Shown in pieces: positions 42,561 through 51,382 of a stretch of DNA of 64,000 bases. Made by a program: the position numbers and the translations under genes. A model generated the notes under the pieces. The model was given only the letters and a program-made list of their open reading frames with translations, did not search any database and was not told the DNA's origin. Every line of letters starts with the position of its first letter. Position 1 is the first letter of the stretch. The DNA comes from Bacillota bacterium. Lineage in GTDB: Bacteria > Bacillota > Sulfobacillia > JAJZYS01 > JAJYTV01. Where the stretch lies: positions 124,001 through 188,000 of the forward strand of contig JAJYSJ010000004.1 of NCBI GenBank assembly GCA_021793645.1, read 5' to 3'.

Positions 42561-43661
42561 TTGGAAAGCACCATCTTCGAGTACATGGGCAAGTACGATT
42601 ACGAGAACGTCTTCCTCTGCCAGGACCGGTCTGTCGGGCTCCGCGCCGTCATCGCGATCCACGATACGACCCTGGGCCCGGCCACGGGCGGCTGCCGCAT
42701 GTGGACTTACGCGAGCGAGGGCGCAGCGATCGAGGACGCGATGCGCCTGGCGAAGGGGATGACCTACAAGTACGCAGCGGCGGGGGTCAACCTCGGCGGG
42801 GGCAAGGTCGTCGTGATGGGCGACCCGCGCACCGAGAAGACCGAAGCTCTCTTCCGCAGCCTCGGCCGCTTCATCAACCGCCTGGGCGGCATCTACATCA
42901 CGGGCGAGGACGTCGGAACGACGCTGCGCGAGATGGAGTACATGCGCATGGAGACGCCCTACGTGATCACGCTTCCCGCTTCTTGGGGCGGCGCCGGGCC
43001 GATCTCGCCCGCGACTGCGCTCGGGGTGGTCGAGGCTATGCAGGCCGCGCTCGAGCAGGCGTACGGCAGCGACACGCTCGCAGGGCGCACTGTCGCGGTG
43101 CAGGGACTCGGGATGGTCGGCTACGAGGCGGTGCGCATTCTGCGCGAGGCGGGGGCCACCGTCTATGCGGGGGATATCGACGCAGCGAAGGTGCGCCGCG
43201 TGGTCGAGGAGTACGGCGCGATTCCGGTGGAGGACCCGAACCGCATGCATGCGCTCGATGTGGATGTGTACTGCCCGTGCGCGCTCGGCGCGACGATCAA
43301 CGACCAGACGATCGAGGAACTGCGTTGCAAGGTGGTGGCAGGGTCCGCCAACAACCAGCTGCACGAGGAGCGCCACGGCGATCGCCTGCAGGAGAAGGGA
43401 ATCTGGTACGCGCCGGATTACGTTGCGAACGCGGGCGGCACGATCTACGACACCGATCGGCTGCTTCCGGGCGGCATGAACCACGAGCGCGCCATGGAGA
43501 ACGTGCGGCGGATCCGCGAGACGACGCGCGAGGTGCTGCGCATCGCGCGCACGGAGGGGATTCCGACATACCGCGCAGCAGACCGCTATGCCGAACGGCG
43601 CATTGCCCAGGTGGCCAAGGCAAAGGCGCTGCGCGCTGCATCCGACGTGCAGATGCGGTAA
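42561..43661 (+). CDS. ldh/bcd-like: Leucine dehydrogenase (Glu/Leu/Phe/Val dehydrogenase family)
   Basis: The 366-residue enzyme deaminates branched-chain amino acids with NAD+ to the 2-oxo acids used by the upstream complex. It shows GPATGGCRMW, the catalytic lysines K70 and K82 in MTYKYAAAGVNLGGGKVV, the nucleotide-binding GRTVAVQGLGMVG and VVAGSANNQL, all typical of LeuDH. TTG 42561 follows GGGAGGG. Its neighbours make valine, leucine or isoleucine the likely substrate; phenylalanine is the main alternative. Confidence 0.92.
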   Translation: MESTIFEYMGKYDYENVFLCQDRSVGLRAVIAIHDTTLGPATGGCRMWTYASEGAAIEDAMRLAKGMTYKYAAAGVNLGGGKVVVMGDPRTEKTEALFRSLGRFINRLGGIYITGEDVGTTLREMEYMRMETPYVITLPASWGGAGPISPATALGVVEAMQAALEQAYGSDTLAGRTVAVQGLGMVGYEAVRILREAGATVYAGDIDAAKVRRVVEEYGAIPVEDPNRMHALDVDVYCPCALGATINDQTIEELRCKVVAGSANNQLHEERHGDRLQEKGIWYAPDYVANAGGTIYDTDRLLPGGMNHERAMENVRRIRETTREVLRIARTEGIPTYRAADRYAERRIAQVAKAKALRAASDVQMR

Positions 43662-43683
43662 GCGCGAGGAAGGGGGCAGGACG

Positions 43684-44448
43684 ATGCAGCGACTGACAGA
43701 TCGGGTTGCGGTGGTGACGGGGTCCAGTACTGGCATCGGGCGGGCGATCGCTGAGCGCTTCGGCCGCGAGGGAGCGAAGGTCGTAATCAACTCGCGCGAG
43801 TTGCGCCGCGCGCAGGAGGCGGTGGACGCGCTGCGCGCGGAAGGCATCTCCGCCATCGCCGTCGAGGGCGACATCTCCCGCCCCGAGGACTCCGAGCGTC
43901 TCGCCCAAGCGGCCGTGACGGAATTCGGCGGGCTCGACATCTGGGTCAACAACGCGGGCATCAACGCGATCGCGCCATCGCTTGAGCTCGACTACCGTGA
44001 CTTCCTGCGCGTCATCGAGGTGAATCTCGCCGGCTGCTTTGCGGGATCGCAGGCAGCGGGCAGGGTGATGGTGCCGCAGGGACACGGCGTCATTTTGCAG
44101 ATCGGTTCGATCTTTGGCGAAGTCGGCATGCCGATGCGCGCCGCGTACTGCTCCGCAAAGCACGGCCTGCTCGGGCTCACGAAGGTTCTCTCCAACGAGT
44201 GGGCGCGCAGCGGGGTGCGGGTCGTCTGTCTGGACCCCGCCTACATCCGCACCGACCTCGACGTGCAGGATCAGGCGACAGGCAGCTACGACGACGCTGA
44301 TGTCGAGCGGCGCACCCCGATGGGGCGCTACGGCACCCTTGATGAGGTGGCTGGCGTTGCGCTGTTCTTGTGCTCCGACGACGCCGGTTACGTGACCGGC
44401 AGCCGCGTCACTGTCGACGGCGGCTGGATGGGGTACGGCGGATGGTAA
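43684..44448 (+). CDS. Short-chain dehydrogenase/reductase
   Basis: The 254-residue SDR has TGSSTGIGRAIAERFG (cofactor glycine motif, starting near residue 12), NNAGINA, the catalytic serine in QIGSIFGE and the Tyr/Lys pair in AAYCSAKHG. The C terminus GYVTGSRVTVDGGWMGYGGW is standard. It resembles glucose 1-dehydrogenase/3-oxoacyl reductase-like enzymes; the substrate is unknown. It lies 22 bases after leucine dehydrogenase and closes this operon before the livK leader. Confidence 0.88.
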   Translation: MQRLTDRVAVVTGSSTGIGRAIAERFGREGAKVVINSRELRRAQEAVDALRAEGISAIAVEGDISRPEDSERLAQAAVTEFGGLDIWVNNAGINAIAPSLELDYRDFLRVIEVNLAGCFAGSQAAGRVMVPQGHGVILQIGSIFGEVGMPMRAAYCSAKHGLLGLTKVLSNEWARSGVRVVCLDPAYIRTDLDVQDQATGSYDDADVERRTPMGRYGTLDEVAGVALFLCSDDAGYVTGSRVTVDGGWMGYGGW

Positions 44449-44708
44449 CAGAATCGCAATATACCATCGTGGCTTTAGGAGGAGAAATTGCGCTCTGCGA
44501 GAAACCAGTAGGCGTCATTAAGTCGACCATGGTATGCCAACGTAGCCAGAGCCGGCGAAGCACGGTTGCCTGACCCGCGTTGGCCCTCTCGTCCAGGGAG
44601 GTGGTAGCGCTTCGCAGCTGATCGCGGCTGCATGCCCGGCAAGCCGGGCGGATCGGTAATGTTCCACTTCGGCGTCATCTCGCATTCATCGAAGGGGGTT
44701 TACGGTAC
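44449..44708 (+). promoter_or_regulatory. livK leader with GntR-like operator motifs
   Basis: This 260-base region is less GC-rich at its 5' end. ATACCATCGTGG (44461-44472) and ACCATGGTA (44526-44534) resemble the motifs before the GntR gene at 35617. Further on CCCGGC-AAG-CCGGG (about 44636-44650) forms a hairpin. A GGTGGTAGCGC stretch near 44600 faintly recalls a T-box but lacks the rest. No known riboswitch was recognised. A promoter probably lies here but no clear -35/-10 pair was found. Confidence 0.45.
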
Positions 44709-45881
44709 TTGCAGAAGAAACGCTTCGCAGCCATGATCGCAGCCGCCGCGACGGCATCGATGCTATTGGCCGCTTGCGGCTCCGCAACCACGTCGAGCGG
44801 CAGCCAGCCAATCCAGATCGGCGTTCCGGTGCCGCTTTCCGGCCCGTACGCCAGCGCCGGCCAGGACATTGTCGACGGCGCGAAGCTGGCCGCGGCGAAG
44901 ATCAACAGCAGCGGCGGCGTGCTTGGCCGCAAGATCGAGATCGTGCCGCAGGACGACGCGTGCGACCCGCAGACCGGCGCGCAGGCGGCGCAGAAGCTGC
45001 TTTCCGACGGCGTCGTCGCTGTGGCTGGCGGCTACTGCTCGAGCGCGTCCCTCCCCGAGCTCAATGTGTTCCACTCCAACGGCGACATCCCGTTCGTGCT
45101 GGACGCCTCGACGAGCCCGTCGCTCACCGAGCAGGGGTACAACGACGTCTTCCGCACGATCGGGCGTGACGACGAGCAGGGCCCGTTCGCGGCGAACTTC
45201 ATTGCGAACTACCTGCACGCCAAGACGGTCGTCGTGATGGACGACAACACGACCTACGCGCACGGCCTCGCGATGAACACAATCTCCGCGCTGGCGAAGG
45301 ACGGCATCAAGGCGATCCACCAGGTGATCACTCCAAACCAGAGCGACTACACCTCGGAACTGACGCACATCGCGTCGCTGCACCCGGACGTCCTCTACTA
45401 CACCGGGTACTTCACCGAGGCGGGCCTGCTGCTGAAGCAAGCGCGCTCGCTCAACCTCAAGTTCACGATCATGGGCGGCGACGCCACCAACGACCCGACC
45501 GTCATCAAGACGGCTGGAGCGGCAGCGAATGGCTTCATCATCACGACGGCGCCGCTCGCGCAGTTCCTCGGCACGGCCAAGAGCTACGTGTCGGCGTACC
45601 AGTCGAAGTTCGGCAGCGCGCCCGGCCCCTACTCTGTATACGAGTACGACGCCGTGATGGTCCTCGCCAAGGCGATCCAGAGCGCTGGCTCGACCGACGC
45701 GAAGAAGATCAACGCGGCGCTGCACAAGGTCAAGGACTACCACGGCGTCACCGGCACCTTCAGCTTCAATAAGATCGGTGACCGCACGCCGGCCGTGTAC
45801 ATCACCCTGAAGATCGTGAACCAGCAGTTCACCGCCTACAAGGAGCTCAATAGCTCCGGCCAGTGGGTGAACGTGCCGTAA
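44709..45881 (+). CDS. livK: Branched-chain amino-acid ABC transporter, substrate-binding lipoprotein
   Basis: The 390-residue precursor has a basic start, hydrophobic core and lipobox LLAAC (C23), so it is anchored at the outer face of the membrane. The mature part is a type I periplasmic-binding fold: IQIGVPVPLSGPYASAGQDI, then GGYCSSASLP and FRTIGRDDEQGP, as in LivK-family proteins. TTG 44709 follows AAGGGGG. The permease and ATPase genes follow after a strong hairpin, which would keep livK transcript in excess. Confidence 0.9.
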   Translation: MQKKRFAAMIAAAATASMLLAACGSATTSSGSQPIQIGVPVPLSGPYASAGQDIVDGAKLAAAKINSSGGVLGRKIEIVPQDDACDPQTGAQAAQKLLSDGVVAVAGGYCSSASLPELNVFHSNGDIPFVLDASTSPSLTEQGYNDVFRTIGRDDEQGPFAANFIANYLHAKTVVVMDDNTTYAHGLAMNTISALAKDGIKAIHQVITPNQSDYTSELTHIASLHPDVLYYTGYFTEAGLLLKQARSLNLKFTIMGGDATNDPTVIKTAGAAANGFIITTAPLAQFLGTAKSYVSAYQSKFGSAPGPYSVYEYDAVMVLAKAIQSAGSTDAKKINAALHKVKDYHGVTGTFSFNKIGDRTPAVYITLKIVNQQFTAYKELNSSGQWVNVP

Positions 45882-45903
45882 GGAGTCCCTGCTCTCCGGC
45901 CCC

Positions 45904-45949
45904 GGAACGCCGCGCGGCGGCGGCAGCTCGCCGCCGCCGCGTGCGTTCC
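45904..45949 (+). terminator. Intercistronic hairpin between livK and livH
   Basis: GGAACGC and CGCGGCGGCGGC pair with GCCGCCGCCGCG and GCGTTCC in a stem of about 19 bp. Without a T-run it is likely a partial terminator or a 3' stabiliser of livK mRNA, common behind binding-protein genes. Confidence 0.6.
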
Positions 45950-45987
45950 GCAGCGTCGCGAGCCGCACTCTAAGGGGGAACAACGCC

Positions 45988-46890
45988 ACGAGCACCTTTC
46001 TGCAATACCTCGTCAACGGGCTGACGATCGGATCGTTCTATGCGCTGGTCGCGCTTGGCTACACGATGATCTACGGGATCATCCGCCTGATCAACTTCGC
46101 CCACGGCGACCTCTTTATGGTCGGTGCCTTCATCGGCTGGACGGTGCTCGGCGCCCTCGCAGGCATGCACGCACCGGTGGCACTGGTCCTGATAGTGGCG
46201 CTCGTCCTGGCGATGGCCGCCGTCGGCCTGCTCGCCGTAGGCATCGACCGCGTCGCATACCAGCCGCTGCTCCGTGCGTCGCGCCTATCGATCCTGATCA
46301 CCGCGCTCGGCGTCTCGCTCGCCCTCGAGAACGGGGCGATGATCATCTTCGGCGCCGGGTTCGACACATACCCCACAAACCTTTTGCCGACTGCCTCGTT
46401 CCTGCTCGGCGGAGCGACCGTCACGTGGATTCAGGTCGGCATGTTCGCGCTTAGCCTCCTCTTGATGGCGGGACTGTACGCCTTCGTCCAGTTCACGCCT
46501 GTCGGCACCGCGATGCGGGCACTGTCGTTCGACCAGGACGCCGCGCGCCTCATGGGGGTGAACGTCGAGGGCGTGATCATGATCACGTTCCTGCTCGGTG
46601 GCGGCCTGGCGGCAGCCTCCGGCGTGATGATGGGACTCTACTACACGCAGATCAACTTTCTGATGGGCTTTTTGATGGGCCTGCGGGCCTTCACGGCAGC
46701 CGTGCTCGGCGGGATCGGCAACATCCCGGGCGCGATGGTCGGCGGCCTTCTCATCGGCGTACTGCAGGCGTTCGCCGCCGGCTACATCTCCTCGCAGTGG
46801 CAGGACGTGATCGTGTTCGCGGTTCTGATCCTGGTGCTTGTCTTCAAGCCCACGGGCATCTTCGGCGAGCGCGTCGTCGAGAGGATGTGA
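45988..46890 (+). CDS. livH: Branched-chain amino-acid ABC transporter permease LivH
   Basis: The protein is a LivH permease with about eight membrane helices: STFLQYLVNGLTIGSFYALV as helix 1, YTMIYGIIRLINFAHGDLFM, and the conserved GLRAFTAAVLGGIGNIPGAM near the C terminus. The first ATG in frame (46066) would delete helix 1 and there is no ATG, GTG or TTG upstream. ACG 45988 lies eight bases after AAGGGGGA and gives the expected N terminus, about 300 residues in all. I take ACG as start; a base error in an ATG is the alternative. Confidence 0.88.
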   Translation, partial: TSTFLQYLVNGLTIGSFYALVALGYTMIYGIIRLINFAHGDLFMVGAFIGWTVLGALAGMHAPVALVLIVALVLAMAAVGLLAVGIDRVAYQPLLRASRLSILITALGVSLALENGAMIIFGAGFDTYPTNLLPTASFLLGGATVTWIQVGMFALSLLLMAGLYAFVQFTPVGTAMRALSFDQDAARLMGVNVEGVIMITFLLGGGLAAASGVMMGLYYTQINFLMGFLMGLRAFTAAVLGGIGNIPGAMVGGLLIGVLQAFAAGYISSQWQDVIVFAVLILVLVFKPTGIFGERVVERM

Positions 46891-46894
46891 CGGC

Positions 46895-48712
46895 GTGATC
46901 AAGCGCGCGGAACTCCTTTCTCCCGCCGTCAACCGCTTCGGGCCACTCGCCGCCCTCGTTCTGGCCCTGCTCGTTCCGTTCATGGCCAACCTCTACTGGC
47001 TGGACGTCGCCATCGGCATCCTGACCTTCGGGATGCTCGGCCTGGGTCTCAACCTCGTCGTCGGCTACGCCGGCCTGCTAGACCTCGGATACGCCGCCTT
47101 CTATGCGATCGGAGCGTACACGACGGCAATCCTGACGACGCTCGGCCACCTCTCCTTCTGGGAGACGCTGCCGTTCGCCATTGCCTTTTCGGCGCTCGCA
47201 GGCGTGATCATCGGCTACCCGACGCTGCGCCTGCGCAGCGACTACCTGGCCATCGTCACGCTCGGATTCGGCGAGATCGTCCGCATCACGGCGACGAACC
47301 TCAACATCACGGGCGGACCGAACGGCATCTACGGCATCCCGGCGCCTTCCATCTTCGGCTATCACCTCTTCAGCGACATGTCGCAGTACTACCTCGCCTT
47401 GGTATTCCTGCTCGCGATTCTCTTCTTCACGCACCATCTGGCGCATTCGCGCATGGGTCGAGCCTGGCTGAGCCTGCGCGAAGACGAGTCGGCGTCCGAG
47501 GCAGTGGGCGTCCCCTCGGTGCGTGTGAAGCTCTGGGCCTACGTCTTCGGTGCAATCTTCGGCGGTCTCGCCGGGGCGTTCTTCGCGGCGCGCCTCACGG
47601 CGATCTCGCCGGACAGCTTCACCTACACCCAATCGGTGAACATCCTGATCGTCGTCGTGCTGGGCGGCATGGCCAGCTTCCCCGGAGTGCTCTTGGGGGC
47701 GGCGGTCGTCGTTGGCCTTCCAGAACTGCTGCGGTTCATGTCGCTCTGGCGCCTGTTCGTCTTCTCGATCGGCCTGATCGCGCTGATGCTGCTGCGTCCG
47801 CAAGGCCTGTGGCCCGCAGCGGCGCGGACGCGTGAGCCCTTCCGCGCGCTCGGGCCGCCGGGGGACGACGAAGCGCCCAAGATCTCGCGGGCCAGCGGCG
47901 CCGTGGCAGGTGAGCCCGCTCTGCTCGTCGAGGGGCTGAGACGCCGCTTCGGCGGCGTCGTGGCCGTCGACGACGTCTCATTCCGGGTGGAGCGCGGCCA
48001 GGTCGTCAGCATCATCGGACCGAACGGCGCCGGCAAGACGACCGTCTTCAACTGCATCACCGGCGTGACAAAACCCGATGCCGGGAGCGTTGCGCTCGGC
48101 GGCCGGCCCCTGCGGGGCATGCCCCCGCACGATGTCGTGGCGACGGGACTCGCGCGCACATTCCAAGGCATTCGCCTGTTCAAGGGCATGCCGGTGTACG
48201 AGAACGTGCTGGTCGGCATGTACCCGCGGCAGCGGGCAACTATTCTCGGGTCCCTCCTGCACACCCGCGGTCAGCGCGAGGAGGAGCGCGAGAGCCTGCG
48301 GCGCACGCGCAGTTGGCTGCGCTTCGTCGGACTCGAAGGGGTTGCGGGCGTCAAGGCCTCCGAGCTCGCCTACGGCGACCAGCGCCGCCTCGAGATCGCC
48401 CGCGCGCTCGCCGCGGAGCCTGACGTGCTGCTGCTCGACGAGCCGGCGGCCGGCATGAATCCGAGCGAGAAGCGGGACCTGATGGGCCTCGTGCGGCGCA
48501 TCCAGGGCCTTGGTGTGACGGTCGTGCTGATCGACCACGACATGAGCCTCGTCATGGGCGTCTCCGACCGCGTCGTGGTGATCGACCGCGGCCGCAAGAT
48601 CGCCGAAGGCGCGCCGCAGGAGATCCAGCGAAACCAGCACGTGATCGACGCATACCTCGGCAGCGAAGAAGGCGCCGAGGACGACGAGGCGGTGAACAGA
48701 TGGCCCTCCTAG
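46895..48712 (+). CDS. livMG: Fused LivM permease and LivG ATPase
   Basis: The 605-residue polypeptide joins two ABC importer parts. Residues 1 to about 315 are a LivM permease (GLNLVVGYAGLLDLGYAAFYAIGA, GGMASFPGVLLGAAVV). After a hydrophilic linker (to about 350), the rest is a LivG ATPase with Walker A GPNGAGKTT, signature-like ELAYGDQRRLEIARAL, Walker B LLLDEPAAGMNP and switch His in LIDHDMSLVM. GTG 46895 is four bases after the LivH stop. The fusion forces equal amounts of permease and ATPase. Confidence 0.92.
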   Translation: MIKRAELLSPAVNRFGPLAALVLALLVPFMANLYWLDVAIGILTFGMLGLGLNLVVGYAGLLDLGYAAFYAIGAYTTAILTTLGHLSFWETLPFAIAFSALAGVIIGYPTLRLRSDYLAIVTLGFGEIVRITATNLNITGGPNGIYGIPAPSIFGYHLFSDMSQYYLALVFLLAILFFTHHLAHSRMGRAWLSLREDESASEAVGVPSVRVKLWAYVFGAIFGGLAGAFFAARLTAISPDSFTYTQSVNILIVVVLGGMASFPGVLLGAAVVVGLPELLRFMSLWRLFVFSIGLIALMLLRPQGLWPAAARTREPFRALGPPGDDEAPKISRASGAVAGEPALLVEGLRRRFGGVVAVDDVSFRVERGQVVSIIGPNGAGKTTVFNCITGVTKPDAGSVALGGRPLRGMPPHDVVATGLARTFQGIRLFKGMPVYENVLVGMYPRQRATILGSLLHTRGQREEERESLRRTRSWLRFVGLEGVAGVKASELAYGDQRRLEIARALAAEPDVLLLDEPAAGMNPSEKRDLMGLVRRIQGLGVTVVLIDHDMSLVMGVSDRVVVIDRGRKIAEGAPQEIQRNQHVIDAYLGSEEGAEDDEAVNRWPS

Positions 48713-49455
48713 AGATCCAGGACCTGCATACGTTCTACGGCAACATCGAAGCCCTGAAGGGGATTTCGCTTGCGGTGGAGGAGGGGGAGATCGTCGCGCT
48801 GCTCGGCTCGAACGGAGCCGGCAAGACGACAACCCTGCGGACCATCTCCGGTCTCGAACGTGCGCGCAGCGGCAGTGTGAAGCTGGCGGGGCGCGAACTC
48901 ACCCGCACGCGCGCGCACGACATCGTGGCGTTCGGTCTCTCGCATGTTCCGGAGGGACGCCGGATCTTCTCCAACCTGACGATCGAAGAGAACCTGAACC
49001 TTGGCGCCTACCTCTTTCGCAGGCAGATGAAGATCCTCAAGGGACGGCGGGACACGGTCTATGAGATCTTCCCGCGGCTTCTGGAACGCAGGACGCAGCT
49101 CGCAGGGACGCTCTCCGGCGGCGAGCAGCAGATGCTGGCGATCGGCCGGGCGATGATGGTCGAGCCGAGGGTGCTGGCCCTCGACGAGCCATCGATGGGT
49201 CTGGCGCCGATCCTCGTGCGTCAGATCTTCGCGATTATCGAAGAGATCCGCCGGCGCGGCACCGCGATTCTGCTGGTCGAACAGAACGCGCGCCAGGCGC
49301 TGCGCCTCGCAGACCGCGGCTACGTGCTGGAGACTGGACGCATCGTGCTGCAAGACAAGGCGGACGCGCTGGCCAAAGACCCGCGGGTTCGCGCCGCGTA
49401 TCTCGGCGGCGAACCTGAAGTCGAAGAAGCGCAGGATCCCCAGACCAAGAACTAG
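48700..49455 (+). CDS. livF: Branched-chain amino-acid ABC transporter ATPase LivF
   Basis: The 251-residue ATPase has Walker A LLGSNGAGKTTTL, signature LSGGEQQMLAIGRA, Walker B VLALDEPSMGLAP and the switch region LLVEQNARQAL, with HTFYGNIEALKGISL as the LivF-type start. It overlaps the fused LivMG gene by 13 bases and pairs with its LivG half. It is the last transporter component. Confidence 0.93.
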   Translation: MALLEIQDLHTFYGNIEALKGISLAVEEGEIVALLGSNGAGKTTTLRTISGLERARSGSVKLAGRELTRTRAHDIVAFGLSHVPEGRRIFSNLTIEENLNLGAYLFRRQMKILKGRRDTVYEIFPRLLERRTQLAGTLSGGEQQMLAIGRAMMVEPRVLALDEPSMGLAPILVRQIFAIIEEIRRRGTAILLVEQNARQALRLADRGYVLETGRIVLQDKADALAKDPRVRAAYLGGEPEVEEAQDPQTKN

Positions 49456-49466
49456 GAGAGATCCCT

Positions 49467-50438
49467 ATGGGCAATTTCAAGGCCGAGGCAGCATCGCTGC
49501 CCGTCCTCTACGGTGACACCCCGACCCTCTTCGGCAAGCCCTTCGTGCGCCCGGAGGATCTGCGCGGGCGAGCGGACGTTGCGATCTCCGGCGTCCCGTG
49601 GGAGGGGACGGTTACCTGGGGAACATGGTCGGGATGCGAACTCGCGCCGCGTACGATCCGGCAAGCTTCTGCGCGCTACACCGGATTTCTGCCGGAGTAC
49701 GGCGTGGACGCCTTCGACCACCTCCGCCTCGCCGACTGCGGCGACGTGGTGATCGACATGCAGGACCGCAAACGCAGCTTTGCGGCGATCGAGCAGCGCA
49801 TCGGACAGATCGTCGAGGCGGGGGTGTTCCCCGCTACCTATGGGGGAGACCACGCGATCTCCTTTCCGATCATCAAGGCGATCACCGAGCGTCGCCAAGG
49901 CAAGCTGGGCATCGTGCACTTCGATGCCCACTACGACAACAAAGACGAGTATGACGGTGACCGCTATGCCCGTTGCTGCCCCTTCCGCCGGGTAGCCGAG
50001 CTTCCGGGAGTCAGAAGCCGCAGCATGGTGCATCTCGGCATCCGCGGGCCACGGAATATGAAAGAGCAGCAGGCGTACGCCGAATCGATCGGCGCCACGA
50101 CGCTCAGCATCAATGCCGTCCGCGAGCGCGGTATTGACGCAGTGGTGGAGGAGGCCCACCGCATCGCCAGCGTAGGGACCGACGGCGTGTACGTCACCGT
50201 CTGCAGCGACGTGCTCGACGCTGCGTTCAACCCCGGAGGACCTACAGACGCGAACGGGCTCACGACCTACGAACTCTACCGGGGGCTGCACTACCTCGGC
50301 CAGCAGGAGAACGTGATCGGCTTCGACCTTGTCGAGATCTATCCGCCCGCCGATCCAGGCGGCGTCTCTTCGCACATGGCTGTGTGGGCGCTGCTGCACC
50401 TCTTGGTGGGCATGGCGGAACGCAGGGCAAGCCGCTGA
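49467..50438 (+). CDS. Agmatinase/ureohydrolase-family protein with altered metal site
   Basis: The 323-residue protein belongs to the arginase fold: GVPWEGTVTWGTWSGCELAP, metal ligands in YGGDHAIS and IVHFDAHYDN. The third metal motif, normally S-x-D-x-D-x-x-D-P, reads VTVCSDVLDAAFNPG, so the first of the paired Asp ligands is Cys. The family removes urea from agmatine, guanidinobutyrate or guanidine; which one cannot be said. ATG 49467 follows AGGAGAG. It follows livF by 11 bases and may act on what the Liv importer brings in. Confidence 0.8.
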   Translation: MGNFKAEAASLPVLYGDTPTLFGKPFVRPEDLRGRADVAISGVPWEGTVTWGTWSGCELAPRTIRQASARYTGFLPEYGVDAFDHLRLADCGDVVIDMQDRKRSFAAIEQRIGQIVEAGVFPATYGGDHAISFPIIKAITERRQGKLGIVHFDAHYDNKDEYDGDRYARCCPFRRVAELPGVRSRSMVHLGIRGPRNMKEQQAYAESIGATTLSINAVRERGIDAVVEEAHRIASVGTDGVYVTVCSDVLDAAFNPGGPTDANGLTTYELYRGLHYLGQQENVIGFDLVEIYPPADPGGVSSHMAVWALLHLLVGMAERRASR

Positions 50439-51349
50439 TGAGATACCTGGGCGCCGAGGCCCTGCGCGCGGCACTGCCGCCTTCTCTCGCGCGCCGCGCG
50501 ATTGAAGGCGCCTTCGCCGCGATCGCGGAGGGGGCGCTCGAGGGACCGGTGCGCACGTCCTTCGCTGTGGCGGAAGGATCGTCGCTGCTGATGCCCGCGG
50601 TGTCGCGAGCGCACCTTGGCCTCAAGGTGCTGCACTTGCGCTCTCAGAACCCGGCGCACGGTCTGCCGGCCATTGTCGGGGAGTTCTTCCTTTATCTCCG
50701 TGCGACGGGAGAACTCCTGGCAGTACTCGATGGGGTGGAGCTGACTGGCCTTCGCACCGCGGCGCTCGCCGGCCATGCGACGGCGCTGCTCGCGCCCAGC
50801 GGCGCACGGGAGGGTGCGATCATCGGCGCGGGACAGCAGGGCTACTACCAGGCGAGGGCGCTGTGCGAGGCTGCCCCGATCCAGCGCCTACGCATCTGGA
50901 ACCGTACGCCTGGGCGTGCCGCGGCGCTCGCGCACAGACTGCGCCAGGAGCTCCCTGCGGTGGAGATCAGCATTGCGAGGGACCCGGCGGCGGCGGTCGC
51001 AGACGCACAGGCCGTGACGCTCGCGACCGCATCGGATCGCCCGCTGCTCCGGCTCGCCGACGTCCCGGAGGAGATCCATTTGAATGCGATGGGCGCCTAC
51101 CGACCGGATATGGCGGAACTCGCGCCTGACCTCCTCGCTGGCGCGACGCAGCTTTTGGTGGACGACGTCCAGGGCGCCCTCGCGGAGGCGGGGGATCTCC
51201 TGCAGGCCGCTGCGGCAGGCAAGGTGTCATTGGACGCGCTGCGTACCCCGTGGCATGCATCGCAGCCGCGCAGCGGCATCACCGTGTTCAAGAGCGTCGG
51301 CGCGGCCGTCTTCGACCTGGCCGTTGCCGAGGCAGCGCTCGGGCAGTAA
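50438..51349 (+). CDS. Ornithine cyclodeaminase/mu-crystallin-family protein
   Basis: The 303-residue protein has the family Rossmann segment EGAIIGAGQQGYYQARAL around residues 127-145, TGLRTAALAGHATALLA before it, and HLNAMGAYRPDMAEL after. Members convert ornithine to proline or act as amino-acid or ketimine dehydrogenases. The ornithine cyclodeaminase-specific residues cannot be judged here. ATG 50438 overlaps the stop of the ureohydrolase gene by one base, so both probably serve one guanidino/amino-acid pathway. Confidence 0.87.
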   Translation: MRYLGAEALRAALPPSLARRAIEGAFAAIAEGALEGPVRTSFAVAEGSSLLMPAVSRAHLGLKVLHLRSQNPAHGLPAIVGEFFLYLRATGELLAVLDGVELTGLRTAALAGHATALLAPSGAREGAIIGAGQQGYYQARALCEAAPIQRLRIWNRTPGRAAALAHRLRQELPAVEISIARDPAAAVADAQAVTLATASDRPLLRLADVPEEIHLNAMGAYRPDMAELAPDLLAGATQLLVDDVQGALAEAGDLLQAAAAGKVSLDALRTPWHASQPRSGITVFKSVGAAVFDLAVAEAALGQ

Positions 51350-51382
51350 GATCGCAGAAAGACACACGGGAGGTGACGGGCG

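Noticed and set aside
44585-44650. GGTGGTAGCGC plus hairpin in the livK leader as a possible T-box
   Set aside because: The invariant ACCGCG is absent and no specifier or stem I structure could be recognised.
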